DNA from: Bradyrhizobium genomosp. I (2014)
Lineage (GTDB): Bacteria > Pseudomonadota > Alphaproteobacteria > Rhizobiales > Xanthobacteraceae
DNA: 36,905 bases
Reading direction: 5' to 3'
Assembly (NCBI RefSeq): GCF_000261685.1
Contig: NZ_AJQE01000124.1
Location: 1-36,905, forward strand
Under the pieces are notes generated by a model, which made no database searches, was not told where the DNA came from, and was given only the letters and a program-made list of their open reading frames with translations. The position numbers were made by a program, and so were the translations under genes. Below, piece by piece: positions 31,113-36,905 of the stretch. Each line of letters begins with the position of its first letter. Position 1 is the stretch's first letter.

Positions 31113-31114
31113 GG

Positions 31115-31894
<780 letters not shown>

Positions 31895-31994
31895 TTAAGG
31901 CTTGGGTTAAGGCTTGGTTACGACTTCAAAGCCCGTTTCGGAACTCTCCCGACAGCGTCGGGCCGCATCTCCCACCAAGCCGCCTTCAGGTAAT

Positions 31995-32024
31995 AAAAAA
32001 GAGCGGGTCCTTTCGGGCCCACTC
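31995..32024 (-). terminator. Intrinsic terminator in the rimP leader (candidate attenuator)
   Basis: On the minus strand a stem GAGTGGGCCC-GAAA-GGACCCGCTC (32024-32001, one mismatch, one wobble) is followed by TTTTTTATTA. It lies downstream of the only promoter I can see and 125 bp before rimP. No minus-strand gene ends here, so it is likely to stop transcripts prematurely and control the operon. A further small dyad CCCGAC/GTCGGG lies at 31948-31962. Confidence 0.75.
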
Positions 32025-32061
32025 TCACTACGCGGATCGTATGAGAAGATGAATTGGCGCT

Positions 32062-32090
32062 GATATAGCGCTTTCCGTCCGCCCGGACAA
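32062..32090 (-). promoter_or_regulatory. Candidate promoter of the rimP-nusA-infB-pnp operon
   Basis: Minus-strand TTGTCC (32090-32085) and TATATC (32067-32062) are spaced 17 bp, each matching 4 of 6 consensus bases. The start of transcription would be near 32055. The 32091-32239 region towards the DUF2336 gene shows no further feature. Confidence 0.5.
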
Positions 32091-32239
32091 GGCCCATTGC
32101 GGCGGGAACGGGGGCTTTTTGCGCCGATCCGCGAACCCTGCGCAACGCTTCTTTCATCAAGCAGGCCTAAATTCCCCGATCGTGGGGCGGCTTGAACCAA
32201 GGGCGCACCCGCGGCGTGCCCCGTTCGAGTTGCGTTTTC

Positions 32240-33322
32240 ATGACCGTTGCCACGTCGCTCATTCCTGGATTGGACGATATCGTCAAACGCGGCGATCCGC
32301 GGCGACGCGGAGAGATCGCGCGTGCCATCGCCCAGTTGTTCTTCCAGGATGCGGAGAAGCTCCGCCCCGAGTTGATCGATCTCTTCGACAATCTCCTGAT
32401 CGACCTCGTCCCGCATGCCGAGCTGGCCTCGCGCGTCGATCTGGCCGAGCGCTTCTCGCGCCTGAACAACGCGCCGCCGCACCTGGTCAATCAGCTCGCG
32501 CGCGAGAACGAGATCATGGTGGCCGGTCCCGTGCTGCGCCGCTCGCCAGTGCTCGACGATGCGGCTCTTGTCGAGATCGCGCGCTTGAAAGGCCAGGGCC
32601 ATCTCCTGGCGATGACGGAGCGCCCCGCGCTGTCTCCCGTCGTCACCGACGTGCTGGTCGAGCGCGGCGATCGCGACGTGGTGCGCCGCGCCGCGGGCAA
32701 TGCCGGTGCGGCGTTCTCACCAGGCAGCTATTCCGAGATGATCAAGCGCGCGGCGCAGGACGGCGTGCTGACGCTCAAGATCGGCCAGCGCAATGACCTT
32801 TCCGGCGAGCACCTGAAACAGCTTCTCGACGGGACGCTCGACGTCATCCGCCGCCGACTCTCCAGCGTGGTCCATCCCACGCGCCAAGTCGAGATCAAGC
32901 GCGCGATGGCGGCGATCGAGGAGGCCGCGCTGCCGCCGGGGCCGCGACGCGATTTTTCGGGCGCGCAGCGCACGGTGCTCGCGCTGCATCGCGAGGGCCA
33001 TCTCGGCGAGAGCGCGCTGCTCGGTTTCGCCAAGGCGCACAAATACGAGGAATCGATCGCCTCGCTGTCGGCGATGTCCGGCGTTCGCCTCTCGATCCTC
33101 GATCGCCTGATCGCGGGCGACCGCTACGATCCGCTTCTGATCTTGGGCCGCGTGCTCAATCTCGGCTGGCCCACGGTGCGCGCGCTCATCCTGCTCTGGT
33201 ACGGCCCGCAACGCACGCCGACCGATGCCGACATCGAGGTCGCGCGCGCAAACTTCACGCGCCTGATGCCCGCGACCGCCGAACGCGTCGTGAATTTCTG
33301 GCGCAACCGGCGGACGATCTGA
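32240..33322 (+). CDS. DUF2336 domain protein
   Basis: This 360-residue cytoplasmic protein is almost all helical and matches DUF2336, a family common in Rhizobiales and Caulobacterales with no settled role. Typical blocks are SRVDLAERFSRLNNAPPHLVNQLAREN, GPVLRRSPVLDDAALVEIA and ERPALSPVVTDVLVERGDRDVVRRAAGN. The repeats resemble HEAT-like helices. The frame is open to 32192, but the ATG at 32240 gives the usual beginning. Its stop codon is directly adjacent to that of trmB on the other strand, with no base between. Confidence 0.85.
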   Translation: MTVATSLIPGLDDIVKRGDPRRRGEIARAIAQLFFQDAEKLRPELIDLFDNLLIDLVPHAELASRVDLAERFSRLNNAPPHLVNQLARENEIMVAGPVLRRSPVLDDAALVEIARLKGQGHLLAMTERPALSPVVTDVLVERGDRDVVRRAAGNAGAAFSPGSYSEMIKRAAQDGVLTLKIGQRNDLSGEHLKQLLDGTLDVIRRRLSSVVHPTRQVEIKRAMAAIEEAALPPGPRRDFSGAQRTVLALHREGHLGESALLGFAKAHKYEESIASLSAMSGVRLSILDRLIAGDRYDPLLILGRVLNLGWPTVRALILLWYGPQRTPTDADIEVARANFTRLMPATAERVVNFWRNRRTI

Positions 33323-34036
33323 CTAACCGACCCGCCTGAACCTCAAATAGGCCGCCCTGCGTCCTTCCCGTGCGGCCTTCCGGCCGTAGCGTGTCATGGT
33401 GTAGCCCGGCCATGGCTGGCGGAAATCATCGGCGCGCTCGGCAAGCCAGACGAAGTCCTGCGAGCGCGCAAGATGCGACAGCGTCCAGGCGCAGTAGTCG
33501 TCGATGTCGCAGACGAAGCGGAATTCGCCGCCGCTCCGGAGCACGCGCGCCATTGCGGCGATCGTCCGGTCCTGGACGAAACGCCGCTTCCAGTGCCGTC
33601 GCTTCGGCCAGGGATCGGGGTGGATCAGGTCGATCCTCGACAGCGAATCCTTCGGGAGCCAGGCCAGCAGTTCGGCAGCATCGCCGGCGAAAAGGCGGAT
33701 GTTGCCGATGTTGGCGACCTCGATCTGCGCGAGGATTTTCGCCATGCCGTTGACATAGGGCTCGCAGCCGATGAAGCCGGTCGCGGGGAAGTTCTTCGCC
33801 TCGGCCGCAAGATGCTCGCCGCCGCCGAAGCCGATCTCGAGCCTGACATCTTCGGCTACAGGGGCGAAGATCGCGCGAGCATCCGCCGGCATCTCGCGGT
33901 CGATGTCGAGCGCAAGATGCGGCAGCAGATGATCGATCAGCTCGGCCTGGTGCTGCCTGAGCTTGTGGCCCTTGCGGCGTCCGAAGAAGGCGCGCTCGCT
34001 GTCCTCGCTATCGGGGTCTGACTTGCGTTCGCTCAT
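33323..34036 (-). CDS. trmB: tRNA (guanine-46-N7)-methyltransferase
   Basis: TrmB makes m7G46 in the variable loop of tRNAs using SAM. The 237-residue protein has FFGRRKGHKLRQHQ near the N-terminus, the SAM site LEIGFGGGEHL, GCEPYVNGMAKIL, the catalytic region LIHPDPWPKRRHWKRRFVQ, and the C-terminal TRYGRKAAREGR. Its ATG overlaps the stop of the M20 peptidase (ATGA), so the two are translationally coupled. Confidence 0.97.
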   Translation of the reverse strand: MSERKSDPDSEDSERAFFGRRKGHKLRQHQAELIDHLLPHLALDIDREMPADARAIFAPVAEDVRLEIGFGGGEHLAAEAKNFPATGFIGCEPYVNGMAKILAQIEVANIGNIRLFAGDAAELLAWLPKDSLSRIDLIHPDPWPKRRHWKRRFVQDRTIAAMARVLRSGGEFRFVCDIDDYCAWTLSHLARSQDFVWLAERADDFRQPWPGYTMTRYGRKAAREGRRAAYLRFRRVG

Positions 34037-35160
34037 CGCAGCGTCTGATAGAGGCGATGGAGCAGCCGCGCGCGCGGCGCGAGCGACGAGACATAGAGCT
34101 GCTCATAATGGGTGTGCGCGCCCTTGCCGTCGACCCCGAGCCCGTCCAGCGTCGCGGTGTGCGCGGCGGTGAAATTGCCGTCCGAGCCGCCGCCCGTATG
34201 CGTGTCGATCAGCTCGAAGCCGATCTCCGTGGCGAGTGTCTTCGCATGCTCGTACAGCGAGGCGCCGGCATTGCTCTTCTCGTAAGGCGGACGATTGAGC
34301 TCGCCGGTGACCGTGACGGTGACGCCGTCCGTCTTCGAAGTCAGGGCGAGAATCCTGCCGACGAACTCGTCTGCGTCCTCGAAGCTCAGCACGCGCAGGT
34401 CGACTTCGGCATAGGCCTCCTCCGGAGTGACGTTGGGACGCGTGCCCCCGCGCACCACGCCGACATTGACGGTGACGCCGCGCGTCAGATCGTTCATCCC
34501 TTCCAGTGCCAGGATGACGTTGCCGAGCTCGCGGACGGCGCTGCGGCCGTCTTCGGGCCGGGAGCCGGCATGCGCGGGCACGCCCTTGATGAACACCTGG
34601 AAGCGTCCGACGCCCTTGCGTCCGGTGACGATCTTGCCGCCGTCACGCGCCGGCTCCGTCACCAGCACATATTTGGCCTTGCGTCCCTCCCGCTCGATCA
34701 GCGCGCGGGAGGTGGGGCTGCCGATCTCCTCGTCGGAGGTGAACAGGTGCGTGATGCCGAGCGGCGAGCGATCGGCCGTTGCACAAAGCGCGCGAAAGGC
34801 GTGATGGGCGATGTAGGCGCCGCCCTTCATGTCGTAGATGCCGGGACCGAACGCGACGTCGCCTTCGACCCTGAACGGCAGTCGCTCGATGAATCCGATC
34901 GGATGAACGGTATCGAGGTGGCTCAGTACCAGGATGCCTGGCCGGTCCTGACCCCAATTCGTGCGCGCCATGAGATGATCGCCGCAGCCGTCCACGCCGG
35001 CGATGCGCTCGAGCGTGACAGGCAGATCGCGGTATTGCTCCGCGACCAATGAGACCAGCTTGTTGACCTGTTGAGGCGCTTCCGTCGGCGTCTCGATCTC
35101 CACCCAGCGGCGGATGCCATCGAGGATAGTTTGAGAATCGAACCAATTGGAGTCGGTCAT
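34033..35160 (-). CDS. M20-family metallopeptidase (glutamate carboxypeptidase type)
   Basis: This 375-residue dizinc amidohydrolase/peptidase resembles carboxypeptidase G2. Metal and catalytic residues are visible: His in LSHLDTVHP, Asp in GIYDMKGG, Glu-Glu in TSDEEIGS, a ligand in VTEPARDGG, and the C-terminal HTGGGSDGN and GAHTHYEQL. The dimerisation domain contains GVPAHAGSRPEDGRSA. The frame is open to 35256, but the ATG at 35160 (MTDSNWFD) fits the family; an upstream Shine-Dalgarno is weak for either start. It is coupled to trmB, an unexpected partner. It probably cleaves C-terminal glutamate from peptides or folates; the substrate is unknown. Confidence 0.88.
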   Translation of the reverse strand: MTDSNWFDSQTILDGIRRWVEIETPTEAPQQVNKLVSLVAEQYRDLPVTLERIAGVDGCGDHLMARTNWGQDRPGILVLSHLDTVHPIGFIERLPFRVEGDVAFGPGIYDMKGGAYIAHHAFRALCATADRSPLGITHLFTSDEEIGSPTSRALIEREGRKAKYVLVTEPARDGGKIVTGRKGVGRFQVFIKGVPAHAGSRPEDGRSAVRELGNVILALEGMNDLTRGVTVNVGVVRGGTRPNVTPEEAYAEVDLRVLSFEDADEFVGRILALTSKTDGVTVTVTGELNRPPYEKSNAGASLYEHAKTLATEIGFELIDTHTGGGSDGNFTAAHTATLDGLGVDGKGAHTHYEQLYVSSLAPRARLLHRLYQTLR

Positions 35161-35276
35161 GGACGCATCTGTGCCTATGTATTGCATCATCGAAGCGGAC
35201 GCGCATCGAGGCGCGGTCATAAATGACGACATAGGCCAGATTTGCTGCAGTCTCAAATCGCCATGGAGATGGCGCT

Positions 35277-35690
35277 TCAGCGCTTGTCCGGGCCTTCGCG
35301 AGCCGCAATCTGCTCGACGAGATCGACGATCGAACGGCGCATCTTCGAATCGGTGATTCGCGTGAACGCCTTGGTCAAGGCGAGCCCTTCGGAGGTCGCG
35401 AGAAAGTCCGAGACGTAGGAAGGCGAAGCGCCTTCGCTGAAGCCATCCGGACCCGGCACGCCGCTCGGGCCACCCTCGAACAGGAATGACACCGGTACCT
35501 GGAGAATCTCGGCGATCTGCTGGATGCGGCTCGCGCCCACCCGGTTGGTGCCTTTCTCGTATTTCTGGATCTGCTGGAAAGTCAGGCCCAAAGCTTCACC
35601 GAGTTTCTCCTGGCTCATGCCCAACATGATGCGGCGCATGCGCACGCGACTGCCGACATATTTGTCAACAGGGTTGGGCGCTTTCGACAT
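35277..35690 (-). CDS. XRE/Cro-type transcriptional regulator
   Basis: The 137-residue protein has a helix-turn-helix at about 13-65 (VGSRVRMRRIMLGMSQEKLG, then LTFQQIQKYEKGTNRVGASR). The C-terminal half ends SKMRRSIVDLVEQIAAREG. It belongs to a group conserved in alphaproteobacteria near lnt and trmB, similar to rhizobial PhrR-like proteins. The frame is open to 35735; the ATG at 35690 has GAGG just upstream and is the usual start. A short hairpin CGCCAT/ATGGCG (35259-35274) follows the stop. Confidence 0.9.
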   Translation of the reverse strand: MSKAPNPVDKYVGSRVRMRRIMLGMSQEKLGEALGLTFQQIQKYEKGTNRVGASRIQQIAEILQVPVSFLFEGGPSGVPGPDGFSEGASPSYVSDFLATSEGLALTKAFTRITDSKMRRSIVDLVEQIAAREGPDKR

Positions 35691-35780
35691 TTCCTCAGCC
35701 CTCCAAACATCACCTTCGGAGCAGTCATCAAGCATGCCCTGGGTGCAACATCGTCAAAATCAAACCCTGTTATTGGGAAA

Positions 35781-35879
35781 CATTGCGGAGAAATTTAGCA
35801 ATGCACCGCTGTCTTTCGCAGCCGGTGCAGAATGGGGAGCCCGCGTGCAGTCTGTCAACCGTGGGACGACGGTTGTCAA
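35781..35879 (-). promoter_or_regulatory. Candidate promoter and operator region of the XRE gene
   Basis: Two perfect -35 hexamers TTGACA occur on the minus strand (35879-35874 and 35858-35853), 21 bp apart, with CAACCG/CGGTTG inverted around the space between. The second has a weak -10 (CATTCT) 18 bp downstream. A CATTGC-N11-GCAATG dyad at 35781-35803 could be the regulator's own site. The functions are inferred. Confidence 0.4.
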
Positions 35880-35909
35880 AGGATTCCGGCCGCTTCGCCG
35901 GTGGCGCGA

Positions 35910-36905
35910 TCAGGGCTGACGCTTGGCGACGCGTCGGCGGAGCGCCAGGAGCACGGCCACCGCTACGAGCATGGCCGCGGGCACATCACCCACCCGTGCA
36001 TAGACGGTCGGTGGGATCGCGGCCGGGAGGTTTGCATCCAAAATGCCTTCGATGCCGAGACCCAGGCTCGCGACCGTGCGTCCGACCGGATCGATTACTG
36101 CGGAGATGCCGGTATTGGCGGAGCGGACCAGCGGCAATCCGAGTTCGATCGCGCGCATCCGCGACTGCTCCAGATGCTGATAGGGGCCGGTCGAGATGCC
36201 GAACCAGCCGTCGTTGGTGAGGTTCACGATCCAGCCCGGGCGTTCGTTGCGTCCAGCCACTTCGCCGGGAAAGATGGCTTCGTAACAGATCAGCGGCAGC
36301 GCAGGCGGTGCGCTGGCGACCGGCAACGTGTGCCGCACGGTGCCGGGAATGAAGCCGCCGCGCACACGCGTCAGTTGCTCGAAGCCGAGTTTCTCCATCA
36401 ACGCCTGGTAGGGAAGAAATTCTCCGAACGGCACCAGATGCATCTTGTCGTAGACTGCGAGCACGCTGCCGTCGTGATCGATCACGTAGATCGAATTGTA
36501 GGCGCGCGTGATCGGCGTGCCGCGCGGCAGGTCGGGCGCGCGGACCGACCCCGTGATCAGCACGGTGCCCTTCGGCAGGAGGTCGGCAATTTGCGCCATC
36601 GCGTCGGCTTCGCGGGTCAGGAAGAACGGAAAGGCGGATTCCGGCCATATCAAGATGGTGGCATCGCGCACGCCGGTCGACTGCGGGCCGGAGGCGCGGT
36701 CCGACAGCGCGAGGTACTTCTTCATCACTTCCGCCTTGGCGGCGTAGTTGAACTTCGCGTCCTGCTGCAGGTTCGGCTGCATCAAGCGCAGCTTGGCGCC
36801 GGCGACCATCGTGGTCGGATGCAGCGAGAGGCGGATTGCGCCGAAGATGCTCATGACGACCAGGAGTGCGACGGCGGCCGCCGGCACGCGCCATGGCAGG
36901 GGGGG
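35910..36905 (-). CDS. lnt: Apolipoprotein N-acyltransferase (N-terminal part missing)
   Basis: Lnt adds the third acyl chain to the N-terminal Cys of lipoproteins in the inner membrane. The gene enters from the right edge, so the first membrane helices are missing. The visible 331 codons start in a membrane segment (VPAAAVALLVVMSIFGAI). They contain the nitrilase-like domain with the triad Glu (IWPESAFPF), Lys (YDKMHLVPFGEFLPY) and Cys (LICYEAIFPG), and the WIVNLTNDGWFG block. A last membrane helix (AAMLVAVAVLLAL) and a basic tail end the protein. It is upstream of the XRE gene on the same strand, 219 bp away. Confidence 0.96.
   Translation of the reverse strand, partial: PPLPWRVPAAAVALLVVMSIFGAIRLSLHPTTMVAGAKLRLMQPNLQQDAKFNYAAKAEVMKKYLALSDRASGPQSTGVRDATILIWPESAFPFFLTREADAMAQIADLLPKGTVLITGSVRAPDLPRGTPITRAYNSIYVIDHDGSVLAVYDKMHLVPFGEFLPYQALMEKLGFEQLTRVRGGFIPGTVRHTLPVASAPPALPLICYEAIFPGEVAGRNERPGWIVNLTNDGWFGISTGPYQHLEQSRMRAIELGLPLVRSANTGISAVIDPVGRTVASLGLGIEGILDANLPAAIPPTVYARVGDVPAAMLVAVAVLLALRRRVAKRQP

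Noticed and set aside
32001..32024. A possible tRNA upstream of rimP, as in E. coli metY-rimP
   Set aside because: No cloverleaf or TTCGA-type T-loop is present; the structure is a plain terminator hairpin with a T-run.
31918..32160. An 80-codon minus-strand reading frame upstream of rimP
   Set aside because: It runs through both the candidate promoter and the terminator hairpin, has no family resemblance I know and no clear ribosome-binding site. The non-coding signals explain the region better.

Overview
The window is about 37 kb of GC-rich DNA from an alphaproteobacterium, most likely a Bradyrhizobium. The best evidence is an Irr iron regulator of the heme-binding kind (GCPWHD motif) next to fabA-fabB-fabI, an oxyR/katG pair, and several families of intergenic palindromic repeats that I associate with Bradyrhizobium. 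The genus call is an inference from sequence memory. I saw no tRNA, rRNA, CRISPR array, insertion sequence or prophage. Almost everything looks like core chromosome.

Layout. 1-3099 (minus): ubiE-ubiB (ubiquinone synthesis), then the 5' part of coaBC (coenzyme A synthesis), which is cut by the window edge. 3181-12160: mutM, an orphan ParA-type ATPase, a gamma-glutamyltransferase-family enzyme, a two-gene secreted-protein operon containing a degenerate protease, a MoeB/ThiF E1-like enzyme, a DUF3303 protein, a D-2-hydroxyacid dehydrogenase and a secreted SH3 protein. 12315-15881: irr divergent from fabA-fabB-fabI (unsaturated fatty acid synthesis). 15983-19046 (minus): a glutathione transferase, an unknown secreted protein, a GNAT acetyltransferase and oxyR, which is divergent from katG (19161-21326).

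21438-31870 (minus) is the classic translation/RNA operon rimP-nusA-ylxR-infB-rbfA-truB-rpsO-pnp. Two regulatory leaders are visible in it. A strong intrinsic terminator lies between a candidate promoter and rimP, and a very long hairpin lies between rpsO and pnp. 32240-36905 holds a DUF2336 protein tail-to-tail with trmB, an M20 peptidase coupled to trmB, an XRE regulator and the 3' part of lnt.

The most unusual observation is at the left edge. CoaBC starts with a FitA-like ribbon-helix-helix DNA-binding domain. Immediately upstream are two copies of one operator (TGATWGC-N3-GCWATCA), centred on the -35 and -10 hexamers of a candidate promoter. This looks like an enzyme that carries its own repressor domain. 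The CoaC part also lacks the usual active-site cysteine.
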